From NCBI RefSeq assembly GCF_026151205.1, contig NC_087084.1:5637538-5697537 (forward strand): a DNA stretch of 60,000 nt, given 5' to 3'. The notes under the pieces are model-generated. The model did not search any database and was not told where the DNA came from. It saw nothing but the letters and a program-made list of their open reading frames with translations. Positions 34,301 through 46,227 of this stretch are shown piece by piece; position 1 is the first letter of the stretch; each line of letters starts with the position of its first letter. A program made the position numbers and the translations under genes. The stretch comes from Bolinopsis microptera (lineage: Eukaryota; Ctenophora; Tentaculata; Lobata; Bolinopsidae).

Positions 34301-37300
34301 AAGCGAAATATCTTATCTTCGGATTGTGGATGGCAACGGTTTGAAGAATCAATTTGGCTTGATTTTAGGTCATGCTTGCAAGTTCGTCTCTCTGACCTCA
34401 AAATACCTTTGAGAATGACTCGCTAGTCTTAACTGGACGGCGCAAACTTGTCACTCCGCCAAGCCATATCTTTTTTAATAATGTGCTCAGCAGGAACTCT
34501 ATAAATCATTTAATAAATCAAATCAATACCAATCTGGCAGAAGATAAACGCGGAGTTTTTGCACTAAAAAGTAACTCCTTTTTCCGATGTACTATTTTCT
34601 CTGATGTATTTTCATTTCCCCCATTTTTCTGGATCCTCAAAGGGGACAGCAACCCCCTATGTTGGGGATTCTACTGTGGCCCAGCTGGATGTCACATACT
34701 TCTTTGGTATGTGACATTATTGAGTCGCGATGTTAAGCGAGTTAAAGTGTGCTTAGCCTTGTCATGTTCTTGGAGTTTGAAAATACCGACCAACAGAGCA
34801 ACAGGATTATGAACAAGATTACTGGCCCTATTGTCCGTGTTTCCGACCTTTGGAGTAAAATGCGAAGAATATAAGACGGGAAATATTGCAGGAAAAGAGG
34901 ACGGTAAAGTCGTTAATAATTCAATAATCACCATTTATCAATTAAGCTTGATCACGGCCGGAAGTATCAAGTCTGGCATCACCTCATATCTCATATCTCA
35001 TGATGCTCCTGCTTTTATTATAAATAGTCGCCCTATGGCCACACTCTAAGAGTCTACTAAAATTTATTTCCGTATTTCCTCTTTTCAAGTTCCTCCTTTA
35101 TTTATTTGTATTTTTTTTATCTAGACACTTATTTTACTTCGGAGTATTCCAACAGCCATATTGTTACACAAGTGCAACCAGCCAATTACAGGAAGCCGAA
35201 GGATTTGTTTTTAGCCAGTGACGGTTAAGGTAGTGTGTACCATACTTTCTTCGCCCGAGACTTTGCTGCAATGTGCAGCTCCTCATTTAACCCTCACACC
35301 CGATTTCTCGAGTATTCGGCTGAGTAGACCGGGGGGCTGCATAGACCACTCACGATCCTTAGCTGAATGTCAACGACACTCACCCCACGACCAGGCAGGC
35401 AGTGGGATTTGAACCCGCAATCTCACGATTGCAAAGCTGGCTAACCAACTGCGCTACCTGGCCGTTAATTGAAACAGTTTAAAGTTATCCCTCTATAGAG
35501 ATTTTTGAGAGTTAAGGAAAAACTGATCGATGAATTTTCACCCTGTTTTAAGCCTTTTTTAAATTTAAGGGACCGTTTGCACATAATGTAAGCCAGATTT
35601 TGGATATTATCTCGTATTCAACTAGACGCCCAATATTTGAGACATAATCCGACTCGTTTCTAAAAACAAACTTTTTAATATTTCTCTTGATACTGGCAAA
35701 GAATAAATTAAATCGAATCGTGATATCGTGTGTCTCGAAGTATTTATTCAGAGAAAGTCGGCACAGCAGATTTTTATTAACAATATATCTACAGTAGCCT
35801 AACGTCGAAACGATGAAGGTAGTAGTACTAGCTATAATAGTGACAATGTTGGCGTACTCCAACGCCCAACAGTATTTAGACTGTTACAAATGCCAAGACA
35901 GGAAAGGGGGTGGTGGGCCAGCTGGCTCTGGTTACGACGATCTTACTTGTGACCCAGACCCAACTCAATGCCCAAACTATGGTTACGATAACTGTGAAGC
36001 TGTGGTGTTGAGTTACACCTTGACTCCTTCGGGGGGTGACGACGTGAACGTTCATTGGGTGATAAGAGATTGTAGGATGTCCGGGAACACAATGGGTAGG
36101 GATTGGTTCTGTAATAAGTATGAAGATCTTGCTGGCACAATCGAAGGAGTCACTTTAAGTGGTTATTCCTGTTCAGTGGAAACATGCAACACCAATGGCT
36201 GCAACAATCAAATGAAAGGGTACTTCGATGGCTCCGAGCCAGTCGAGGGAGAAGGAGAGAGTGAAGGTGAAGGAGAGAGTGACGGTGAAGGAGAGGATGA
36301 GGGTGAAGGAGAGGGTGAAGGAAGAAAGTGGGCATGACGGAGAGAGCAAGGACGACCACAACGATGAGCAGAGATTTTCATCGGTAACTGGACTGACGCC
36401 ATCTTTCCTTCTCTCAGCGCTCATCTCCTTCTTTGCAGCTGCTTATTTCTGCTAATTTCTGACAGAATAAAACAATTTTATCGGTACTCCTTCTTCGATT
36501 CAGCTAACAACAATTTTCATTAATAGGAAACGACCGAAAGTTAGGTTTTTTCCCGAGAATGATAAAGTGATAACATTCTTGCATGTCCTATAACGTTATT
36601 TTATATCTATCTATTCATATTTTAGACTTTACAATGTCATAACCAACAAATTATTACCATTGTTTAACTTGTATTGATTATAATTTGGAACGATCGTATA
36701 GGGTAGTTAAAACCGTAAACCACAACATGTAATACATGTCTAATATCGGCTTTTGCAAAAAACAAGCATTTGCATTTAGATAACTTTCCTGGATTCTTTG
36801 ATTTCAAACTTCTTGATTCTTTGATTTTAAACTTTGATATCCGGGAATCGGGACGATAGACCTTGAGGAGGGGATAAATATTTTCAATATTTGATCTCAA
36901 ATTAATATTTATTATTTTATCATGTTCTCTAAACGGAGAAAATACCCCATCGGTATAAAACTTGGCATGAATATTACGATCCTGATGGTTGATCGTTTAT
37001 CATTCCCTAAAATACCAGCACTTTTTTATGGTGTACAATAAAATGAAGTGCAATGATGTCGGATCGGGTGCCCGCCGCTCTAAACGTTAAATCAGTCAAA
37101 AAGAATCGTTCATCTTTACATGAACTACAGTTGCGATGCAACAAAGGCAAACCATTCAAAAATGACTGCGAACAGTTTTATAACAAACCGCTAAAAAATA
37201 TATCATTCTAAATTACGTGACGCTGTGCAGGTGAGATGAACAGAAGAGACAGTTGGACCCACGGTAACAAGAAATGGTTGGATATGGTCTGGTTCATGCT

Positions 37301-39788
37301 CTGTACCACTAATACTCTACTCTCTAGAATAGTCGAGGTGAGATATTATCTAAACTAATCTGTACTCACGGCAAAAAAACAGGGTTCACGGTATTTCACG
37401 GTTAGGTAATAGGTAACCGTGAAATTTACTTTCGATAAGGGGGTTAGACTGCGAGCATCTCCATTCTCCAGGCAGATTATAGGGTTACATCCTTGCACAT
37501 CCTCTGTTCTTTTTTGAGAAGCCGTCAGGGTCTAGTGGTTGTTAACCTCTCCTCTAACCAGTCAGGATTCAGGAATCAGGATTCAGGAAGGTAAGATGGG
37601 ATATCATATCTATCTAGTCAGTACCATTTATTTAGCCCTACAACCTTGACAATACACCTGCAATACACCTGCAATACACCTGCAATACACCTGCAATACA
37701 CCTGCAATACACTTGCAATACACCTGCAATACACCTGCAATACACCTTCAATACACCTACAATACACCTGCAATACACCTGCAATATACCTGCAATACAC
37801 CTGCAATACACCTGAGCACCTGCAATACACCTGCAATACACCTGCAATACACCTCCAATGCACCTCCAATACACCTGCAATACACCTGCAATACACATGC
37901 AATACACTTGCAATACACCTGCAATACACCTGCAATACACCTGCAATACACCTACAATACACCTGCAATACACCTCCAATACACCTGCAATACACCTGCA
38001 ATACACCTGCAATACACCTGCAATACACCTGCAATACACTTGCAATACACCTACAATACACCTGCAATACACCTGCAATACACCTGCAATACAACTGCAA
38101 TACACCTCCAATACACCTCCAATACACCTGCAATACACCTGCAATACACCTGCAATACACCTGCAATACACCTGCAATACACCTGCAATACAACTGCAAT
38201 ACACCTGCAATACACCTGCAATACACCTGCAATACACCTGCAATACACCTGCAATACACCTGCTATACACTTGCAATACACCTGCTATACACTTGCAATA
38301 CACCTGCAATACACCTGCAATACACCTGCAACACCTACAATACACCTACAATATACCTGCAATACACCTCCAATACACCTCCAATACACCTCCAATACAC
38401 CTCCAATACACCTCCAATACACCTCCAATACACCTCCAATACACCTGCAATACACCTGCAATACACCTGTCCGGTTCACCTACTCCTCGTGTAGCTACTT
38501 GCTCTTTACTAAACGGTTTTAATGTGCTAGACTCTAAGTGTCAAAGCATGCTCATGAACCTTTACCATTTCTTGTATATTCGGCTCACCTTTAGTCACTG
38601 TCTGTTGGAGTGTTTTCACTGCCTCCAAAGATCCAACACCCTATAACCCGCCTCCCCGTCCCTGCCACTAATCTTTAATCTCTGGCTCCCACACTCATGA
38701 CACACTATACCAATCGTTAATCTCCGTCTATGGTCTTTGTCTAAAGAAGCTCCGTATTTCTTTGTCCTGCAGGTCGCACATGCATATAACCATAGGCAAT
38801 CCTGCTAGGAGTTGTTCTCCTTTCAGAACAGAGGTAAAACTTGCTAAACACCTATCAGAACAGGGGTAAAACTTGTTATACTTGGTCTAGAAATTTAGCA
38901 AGGATAGGATCCAAGGATTTTTAGACAATGTGCCGTGTTGAATATGTAATTAGGGAGTGAAATTTATAAGAGTTTTGACGGAGAGAGAGAGGGAGACGTT
39001 AGTAGTCGTTAGTCACACACTTAGAAATGAAACCAAGTGGGTGTTTACTGTTTAGTGATATGAAGCAGGTGTAACTACCACATCGAAATGATAGCTGGAC
39101 GAGTGTGACATAAAGAAAAAGAAAGTAAATGAAACTACTGAAATTGATGTAAAAAATAAAATGAGATTTTAACTTTGAAACAAAACTAAACCACAATCTC
39201 CCTCAGGACGGCAGCAGTATCCTTCTAGAAGTATACCCCAGAATCCTCTCTTCCCTGCTCCAAATATGCCTGGAATCCCGTTACCGTACAAGCTACGGTT
39301 TCATCACGTGTGTCCTCCGCAAAGAATGGCTCCACGCCGGCTACAAATTCCACACGAACTCCCTCGAGAACTCTTGTGCTGAATTCCTCCTCTTCCTCCA
39401 CTGTGTCCGGCAACTCACCCTCTGGTTTCCCGCACTATTCCAGTTCTCGGAGGACCTCCTGATAACACTCCATGCTGCAGTGAACGCTTCCCGTTACGGT
39501 GACTTCCTGTGCGACTCACCACGTGAGAGGGACACATTGCGGATACCTCAGAGAACTGAGTGTTTCTGGGAGGAAGTGTTCGCTAGGATCCCTCCACCTC
39601 CCTCTTATATAAACCCAGCTTACAAACCCCTCTCCGGGGTCATTAAACCCCGTGTGGGGGCGCCGGAGAGTGTGCTAGGGTGGGGGAGGGTGTTTTTAAA
39701 ACATGCTGCCTTGGACAGGGAGGTGGAGGAAGTGGTGAGGAGGAGGGGTGAGTTGTATCTTCAGTGGAAATCAGTTGTTGTCGAGTGA
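28342..39788 (+). CDS. Myotubularin-related pseudophosphatase, MTMR10/12-like
   Basis: Nine exons: 28342-28482, 28917-29039, 29900-29998, 30180-30278, 33221-33355, 33592-33745, 33944-34024, 37231-37337 and 39207-39788. All are GT..AG with matching phases (506 aa). The order matches a PH-GRAM domain (CTVYCKDFRCITLYIE), then myotubularin blocks GWTISRANSNFQ, ILVIP, KKWLDMV and RYRTSYGF, then KEWLHAGYKF. Active family members have HCSDGWDRT between the KKWL and RYRT blocks. Here the stretch is SILLEVYPRILSSLLQ, about five residues shorter, with neither the Cys nor the Arg of Cx5R. It should therefore be inactive, like MTMR10-12, which act as adaptors of active 3-phosphatases on endosomal phosphoinositides. 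It is shorter than vertebrate MTMR10/12 (about 750 aa); a 5' exon may be missing, so the start is uncertain. A Ly6 gene is nested in intron 7. Confidence 0.88.
29384..29790 (-). mobile_element. Degenerate MITE relative (copy 3) in myotubularin intron 2
   Basis: It starts with TACAGGGTGG and continues, in reverse orientation, through blocks matching the MITE at 7802-8554 (GCAGACGGTATACTGTAACT, AAAATTCGA, GAACATGCT, CTCGTTAGCAA, GATTGGGT). A poly-G run interrupts the terminal repeat. The far terminus is not recognisable. Confidence 0.65.
31890..31997 (+). pseudogene. Non-LTR retrotransposon C-terminal fragment (copy 2)
   Basis: Thirty-five codons read KNLQKSFLPERINPYWNKLP and on to a stop, matching the fragment at 13642-14022 (KNIQKSFLPERVIPYWNKLP). 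It lies in myotubularin intron 4 on the same strand as the gene. C-rich GCGCCCCC runs follow at 32107-32170. Confidence 0.75.
33113..33217. repeat. (AATTAACT)n microsatellite at a 3' splice site
   Basis: About thirteen copies of the octamer AATTAACT, the last few with TTAACC. It ends three bases before the acceptor CAG of myotubularin exon 5 (33221). The usual branch-point and polypyrimidine region is therefore made of repeats. Confidence 0.95.
34066..34120. repeat. AT-rich palindrome in myotubularin intron 7
   Basis: AAAGATCTTTATATAATA is followed by its reverse complement, with imperfect arms (AATATACAT / GTGTATATT) beyond. It lies about 40 bp after the exon 7 donor. Confidence 0.8.
35200..35463 (-). 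mobile_element. tRNA-derived SINE
   Basis: On the minus strand the element opens with a tRNA-like head: GGCCAGG, box A TAGCGCAGTTGG (35445-35456) and box B GGTTCAAATCC (35405-35415), at tRNA spacing. An anticodon-like hairpin (GCAAT..ATTGC) lies between. The acceptor stem only pairs if several extra bases are allowed, and a ~190 bp non-tRNA body follows, so this is a SINE rather than a working tRNA gene. It lies in myotubularin intron 7, antisense to the gene. Confidence 0.75.
35813..36337 (+). CDS. Secreted or GPI-anchored Ly6/LU (three-finger) protein, nested gene
   Basis: ATG at 35813 opens a 174 aa frame. Residues 1-19 are a clear signal peptide (MKVVVLAIIVTMLAYSNAQ). The mature part has ten cysteines (24, 27, 46, 53, 61, 87, 100, 120, 125, 130), starting with CYKC and ending in CNTNGCN, the pattern of a ten-cysteine LU domain. 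Residues 144-170 are EGEGES-type acidic repeats, then RKWA and a stop. One nucleotide out of frame, the reading continues to 36455 with an acidic stretch, small residues (SSVTG) and a hydrophobic end (PSFLLSALISFFAAAYFC), which is a typical GPI-attachment signal. A one-base indel in the repeat, allelic or an assembly error, may hide the true C-terminus. It sits in myotubularin intron 7, same strand. Such proteins are usually cell-surface ligands or receptor modulators. Confidence 0.85.
   Translation: MKVVVLAIIVTMLAYSNAQQYLDCYKCQDRKGGGGPAGSGYDDLTCDPDPTQCPNYGYDNCEAVVLSYTLTPSGGDDVNVHWVIRDCRMSGNTMGRDWFCNKYEDLAGTIEGVTLSGYSCSVETCNTNGCNNQMKGYFDGSEPVEGEGESEGEGESDGEGEDEGEGEGEGRKWA
36466..36471 (+). 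terminator. Poly(A) signal AATAAA of the Ly6 gene
   Basis: AATAAA lies 11 bases after the stop of the GPI-signal frame (36453-36455) and about 130 bases after the stop of the shorter frame. The position fits either, but shows that the out-of-frame tail lies inside the transcript. Confidence 0.6.
37646..38468. repeat. 11 bp minisatellite (TGCAATACACC)n in myotubularin intron 8
   Basis: About 75 copies of TGCAATACACC with scattered single-base variants (CTCCAATACAC, CTACAATACAC, TTGCAATACAC). The unit is not a multiple of three and lacks stops, so several frames stay open on both strands; none is coding. The 3' end is enriched in the CTCCAATACAC variant, which suggests local expansion. Confidence 0.97.
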
Positions 39789-39993
39789 AATGTGAACTGT
39801 TTTAGGAGAGTGAAATGTGAAATGTTTTAGGAGAGTGAAATGTGAACTGTTTTAGGAGAGTGAAATGTGAACTGTTTTAGGAGAGTGAAATGTGAACTTT
39901 TTTAGGAGAGTGAAGTGTGAAATGTGACCTGTGTTATTATATAATTATATAGGAGAGTGAAATGTAAAATGTGACCTGTGTAGGAGAGTGAAA
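39783..39993 (+). repeat. 25 bp minisatellite starting at the myotubularin stop codon
   Basis: Eight or so copies of a 25 bp unit beginning GAGTGAAATGTGAACTG. The first unit starts with the last sense codon GAG and the TGA stop, so the array forms the start of the 3' UTR. The last two units are interrupted by an AT stretch. Confidence 0.9.
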
Positions 39994-42900
39994 TTGTTCT
40001 TCTGTTACTACCACATAACAGAGTCTAGGGATTTTAGATTGGCTCACGTGATATGTGAACTACCCCTTATTAATATTATATTTATATTCATACTATTCAT
40101 TAATCTGAAGGGAAATTACAGATCATTATTAAATTTTAAAGTTTGTGCTGTTTTGTAACGGTTGATTGTTCGTGCTTGAAAGTAATTTGTGTTTGCGTCA
40201 GATATGTTTTTAATTGATTATGTAATAATTAAATAATAATTACTGGTTTTTAGCTGTTTATGGGGCTGATAATTTTGTATGAGTTTAATTGATGTTTAAT
40301 AGAAAATTGATTGTGGGCATTGCGTTCCTTGTGGATGATTTTATTGTAGCTATTTTTCGTCATGTTTCAGAGTTTTTTGTAATTCTTCGTTTTATTTATC
40401 TTCCACAACTCCCTTTTCGCAATAATTCATCAGCAAGAATTTACGTATTCCAAAATCAACTTCATAAAATCAAATTTGCAAAAACAAATCTCGCTAGATT
40501 TAAAAATTATTCGTAGTTTTTTCTATTACAGACGATAAAAATATCAACAACAAAAAAATAACAGATTGGTTTGAAACAAAATTCCCACGTGTTTCGGGGG
40601 AGCAGATTTTCAATTTCAAATTGGCTCGAAAGGTTTTCGAGCAGTACGAAACTGGTTTTTGCCTTTTTGCAAAAACATACTTTGTGAAACTTGCAGAACA
40701 ATTGGTTTTGCAATTTTCAAAAAGTAGGTATGTTTTGGCCCTTACAAATTATTCGCCCCGTAACGTTAGTGTTAATGTTATATAAGTAACCAAGCCAGGA
40801 TGTTGTCAAAGATGTCCGAAGATGCACCAGTTTTACGCAAAAGGAATCGGCCGGGGCCCCCATGTGCCCATCCAATCTCCATCGAAAAAAAAGGTGTGGC
40901 AGCTGAGTGTCTGGGATGACTAAAGTTCTTTTCCTATTATACTTAATATAGTGTTACGTAAAACTATATTTGACTTATATTGATACTCACAATATATTAA
41001 TAAGAAAGGAAATCAATTCCTTTGATGTTGTATGTAATTGCAGTAACAGTATGTTTTCAAGTAATATAGTGGGGGTGGTTTTGAAAATTCGGACACACCC
41101 GGACAGGGGGAGGGGTGGTCTGAAAATCTGCGATTTTGGCGAACGTCCTAAGTAGATGGCCCTTAAGGCTAAATTAAATTCTAAACTTGTTGTCCGACTT
41201 TTTAATTGATTGAAAGCCCCTCGTGATGAGGGGATTGTCTCTAAGTCTAATGATCTGTATTATCTACATCACAATCAGTTAAAAATAAAAACCCCAATGG
41301 GCACTCCTGAAAACCTAACTACTAGTATTAGTAAATGTATCAAAACTAAATAGAAAAGTGAGGTCCAATGAAATAAATCGTAACAAACTGCATGCAAATA
41401 ATGGAATATAAATTTTGAATTCGTTATTTTAATGCCAATGGCACGCCGCAAATTTATAAAAAATGTAATAAAATTCAAGCAAAAGTTTTGTTCACAATTG
41501 ACAAATCGCATTTAGAATGGGTTTTGGTTTCAAATTAAATTCACTGTATCATGTATCAGTATGAAAAACAGATTATTATCAAATGCAAAATTACAGATTG
41601 TAAACATAGCATTGATTTGGTTTGGTTAAAAGTGTGATAGGATTGGTTAAATAGCTGATACTTATAGGAATGTTTGTTTGTTTGGGGACCGGTTTTTGGT
41701 ACCCGGCCAATGTTTACAAAATAATATAATACATAACAATATAATTTTATTTAATATGCGTGAATATGAAAATTGAAAATGTTGATTACGTCTATTCATT
41801 AAAAACAAAAACAGAAACTTTAAAAATTAAAACTTGTATATCATGATTTATTAAAATATAGTGACAATTAATTTGATTTGATACGACAGATGATTATACA
41901 CACTGTTTTATAAGCTACTTGAGGTTAAAACAAAAAAGAATAACTGAGCCCACGTCTTATCAGCACCTGCTAGCGCTATCTATATGATGTTATTAATATG
42001 ACAGTGAATGGGCAGTGAAAAAAGTGGCATATGGTCGATAGTGACTAGTGTGCTAACCGTCTGGTTTTATTTATTCCTTAGTTTATTCTCGGTAGTTGAT
42101 TTGTTGTGTGCCTGATCTTGTCGATTTACGTAGCCCGGGTAAATTATGTAACAGAAAAGGTGGCCATTCTTCATCGTTTCCTGAGCTTTGTAGTTCTATC
42201 ATTACACGCTGGAATTGAAAAACAAATTAGAAACTTAACTCTGGACGCTGGATTTAGCCCCAATTTGAACTAGCAGCAAAAACAATTACGAATTTTTATT
42301 ACTATCGGACCTACGGAGGCCGCTGATTTCGTGGATGAAAAATTTACTCGTGGACCACTCATTTACATTATTTATTTAATTGCCAATTTTTAATTAAATT
42401 TACCGCTTTTAATTTTGACAGTCATTTAAAAGTTGGAAAGTAGGCAGGCCTGCAATTCAATTTCAAAGCTTAACAGGTGATCAAATAAATAACCCGTTAA
42501 TCTCAAGAACTGCTAGTATGAATTTGTCTTGAAATATTTTGAGGAGGCCAGGGAGGAGCAAGAGTAGTAGACAAGTTAAGTAGACAAGAGTAGTAGACAA
42601 GTTAATTTAATTTCACACTCCCACCAAATCGCTCGCACTCGCCCACATTAAAAAACTCCTGTAAGTAGTAATAGTATATACTATGTAAAGGCCTTGAGCC
42701 TGAGGGTATGAAACTTACCTCATTAATTATATTTTTAACGCTGATTCCGAATCCCCCCATGACGTATGACGTAGGGTAAACATGCATCCCTAATATGAGG
42801 AGTTACAGGCTTTTCGGTTGTACAGGCTTACGGTTGTGTTGAGGCTATGGTTAGCTTCCAGGTTATGCCTATGGTTAGGGTTAGGGTTTATGTAAAACCG

Positions 42901-44734
42901 TTTAGTTCGGCTGAAAAATCGTAGAAACCCGATAACCCATGTCGTATGTCCGGTCCAATGTCATATGATAATTTTTGAACGAGGGAAATAATAAAAGCTT
43001 TAATTTCAAGGCAGATTAAGACAAACTGACTTTTTATTGAAATATTAATTAATGATTAATGATGATTTCTTTAAGTTTAACTGTTGATTAAATTTATTTC
43101 CCCCTTTTCCTGATTAATCCGCTCATTAAATTAATGATGATTATCCCATAAATAATAAATACTAGCATCATGATGTGGTAATGGTTATATTTAGTTGATT
43201 ACAATCTTCTCATAACACCACAACTTAAAATGTCATTTGACAATCATGAAAACTTGGCAAAACACTATAAACCATGAGTCAACTTAAATGCGTTAAACTT
43301 AAAAGAAAGACAATTAGCCTCTATAATAACAATTTACAATCAGCTGTCACTCCCGTAAAACGTGGGTTAAATTAAACTTGAACTGTGAATTTCCTCACGT
43401 GTTCCTGTTAGACTTGAACTATTTTGGCTGCGTTTTGTATCACGTGACCGGCATGGCACGTTTCTCTCTCGACCCCCATGTTAATACGTCAACCATGTAT
43501 CCTCGCATCTCAATATGTCGCACCAGGATATTAAGCATCAACACCGCCCACGTGACACAAATCAATAAATCCTTTGTAAAGAAATCTATGCTCCTTTATA
43601 AACTAATTCATTAAAATGCCCGCTGCTACAGTGGGGGTGGCATGATTTCCCGGGTTACCTTTTGTTTGCTTGTACTGTTGAAAACAACGCTAGTAGTTGC
43701 ATTGTCTCTCTATTTGTTGCTATGTTACAAGTATGACTAGTGGTGCAGCTGTGGAGGGTGACTGAACGTTGGGTGCAGCTATATTCAGTTAACAATGATC
43801 TAGAGTCCCTGATATCTTTATAATAATCTTTATTTCAGCTCACTGTTTGTTTATGAAGTCCGGCTGAGCTCCGTAGTAGAAGTACTTACGGCTACCAGTA
43901 CCGGACAACTGAACCCAATTTAGACAATTAAGACTAACCCTAACCCTAACCAATTGGTTTCAGTTGTCGGTCTGCACCCGTACCTACACAATACATTTCT
44001 GTTTTTGTTGGTGAAAGTTTTTATCGCGGTACCTGAGATTGAGTACTCCATACTCAATGTCCATAATGAAAATCCTTTTTTAACTCCAAGAAATAATGAT
44101 CAAATTCTGAATTTTCAAGTAGTGTATAATTACACATCTTGCCTCAATGCATTCATAATACTCATCATTTGTACTTATAGGGTCTTATATAACCCTTTCC
44201 CTCAATTTTGACCGATGTTTTTCTTAATTAACGAAACCTGATACAACTATACCCATCCCCTCCCCCATATAGCGATTCCTACCAATGCTTGCAGCTTATT
44301 AGTTACCTCATTGAATACGATTTGTTTTCCCCTTTCTCCCAATTATCGACCGAGACACGGCCCCAACTCCACATCACATGACTCATCACGTGACTAAAAT
44401 CCGCCCACGTGATCCGTACTCATCCACCCTCTCGTGACCATACCAACCACCCTCCCAGCCACGTGATGGAATGTTTATTAAACTCAATATATATATGTTT
44501 ATTAAACCCAATATATTTATATTTGTGAGCCGGTCAGTTCTCCCTAATGTATTTGATATGATTTGGTTGTTTTGTCTACGATCCCATCATGGCGGTACAT
44601 CTCATTAATTAAAGACGAGGGTGGCTGTAATACTAACATAATCATTGGAGTTCATATCCTGCGAGTCAGCTCTGTATCGTTTCAGATTGTTCAATATTCT
44701 AATATTACCGAGCACTTCGGTCATCAGGTACGTC
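39994..44734. other. Non-coding stretch, no gene seen
   Basis: AT-rich DNA with short open frames only. Short telomere-like runs (GGTTAGGGTTAGGG at 42873-42890, CCCTAACCCTAACC at 43938-43951) occur about 1 kb apart in opposite orientation. CACGTG appears at about 40047, 40588, 43395, 43440, 43549, 44388, 44405 and 44459. Confidence 0.6.
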
Positions 44735-44735
44735 G

Positions 44736-44805
<70 letters not shown>
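44735..44805. repeat. (CT)n microsatellite
   Basis: About 35 CT dinucleotides, with one TCG interruption near the 5' end, followed by short CTCTAGCGTT repeats. Confidence 0.97.
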
Positions 44806-44806
<1 letters not shown>

Positions 44807-45644
44807 GTCTCTAGCGTTCTATAGAGTCTCTAGCGTTCTCTAGAGTTCTCTATAGTTCTTAACTTTCCATTTGTTTTCCATTTTTCAGGTTGCATGTATT
44901 TTTGTTGTCACATTAACTTTTTACCTGCTTTGTGGTGTATTACCTTGATGTTTTATATCTTTGGTGGAATGTTTGGTGGTGGAATGCTTAGTGATTCAGC
45001 TCTGTACAATGCGTAGCCATGAGATTGTTTAACAACACCACGCGGTCACTGCGTGTCTTCATATGATATACTTGCTTGCATTTGCAAAGCATCATTGATT
45101 TATCCTCTATTTTATCTTCTTTTTATCCTCTATTTTCTCCTTTATTTTCACTTTTATTTTCTCCTTCATTTTGTCTATATTTTCCTGATCAATATTTCAG
45201 ATTATTCCGTCTATTGTTCGGGTAGTTTTGGCCTTTTCTGTAAGTTGTCATAAAAAGAGAATAAAAACAACTTGCTATTACGAACGACAAACATTCATTC
45301 TGGAAACTAATTAATTCCCGAACGGTGTACAATTACGAACTAAACATAAGAGTGTCAACAGTAAAGCGGCAACAAACTGTTCCAGTGGTTGTTTAAATCT
45401 GAATAAATGTTGCGATTTGTAATTTTAATTCAGTTCACGTCTCCTTGAAGATTCTCAACTTTTCGTTGAATATCATTCAGGCATTTCCTAGTTTCCGGTA
45501 TGTATATTTTCCATTCGTAAGCAAGATGACCCTCATTGCTCATGTTTTATTTATGTTTTCATTTTAGTCAAACCGTTAGGCGTTAGCTCGTAGTTGTCGA
45601 TGATTTTGAATGCAGTTTTAACAGTCATATAAATATTATGTCAC

Positions 45645-45838
45645 AAAAATGTCCGATTTCTTCAGAATAGACGATGCTATTAATATATAACAAAGGTAAT
45701 ATTGAATAAATGTTACAATTATTAATGAAATTAAATTTGAACCTCACTAGTGAGGTTCAAATTTATTCCTCAGAATAGACTGAAATCGTAATAGTGCACT
45801 ATTACGATTTCAGTCCATTCTGAAGAATCAGACATTTT
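45645..45838. mobile_element. Small foldback element with two perfect internal palindromes
   Basis: The outer arms AAAATGTCCGATTTCTTCAG (45645-) and the reverse complement of the segment ending at 45838 match with few differences. Inside are a perfect 32 bp palindrome (45733-45764, centre CACTAGTG) and a perfect 38 bp palindrome (45778-45815, centre TAGTGCACTA). No coding content. It is probably a foldback MITE. Confidence 0.7.
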
Positions 45839-46227
45839 CTTGGAAGAATCATCAAAAGAGACTCATGAATACCTGTACTGCATGACTTACTCAAATCTTA
45901 TTTTATTATTTGCAGTCTATAATATGTTATGATGTTTTTAAATATTTGTATAAATATCGACCATGATCAATTTTCTCGAATTTAAATTATAAGTTGGTTA
46001 TTTTTAAAGATTTAAAACAAATTCTTTGAAAAATTATGTTTGTAATTTGGAGCGCCACTTTGACGTTGGATTGTACATTTTTCAATATCTACTATTGTCG
46101 TGAGCAGAATTTGAATTTGTTGACTTTTTCGTTTAATTTCGTTTATTTCTTGAAAAACTACGCTTAAAATTCTTGTAGTATCCCTCTACGGTTGAGCCGT
46201 CACCATGGAAACACGGTGGATGTGACA

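Noticed and set aside
35401-35463. Functional tRNA gene
   Set aside because: Boxes A and B are good, but the acceptor stem needs extra unpaired bases and a long non-tRNA body follows, so a SINE is more likely.
37646-38522. Long overlapping ORFs of 200-280 codons on both strands
   Set aside because: They are translations of an 11 bp minisatellite without stops, inside a myotubularin intron.
42873-43951. Telomere-like TTAGGG and CCCTAA runs
   Set aside because: Only two to three units each, surrounded by unique DNA; not a telomere.
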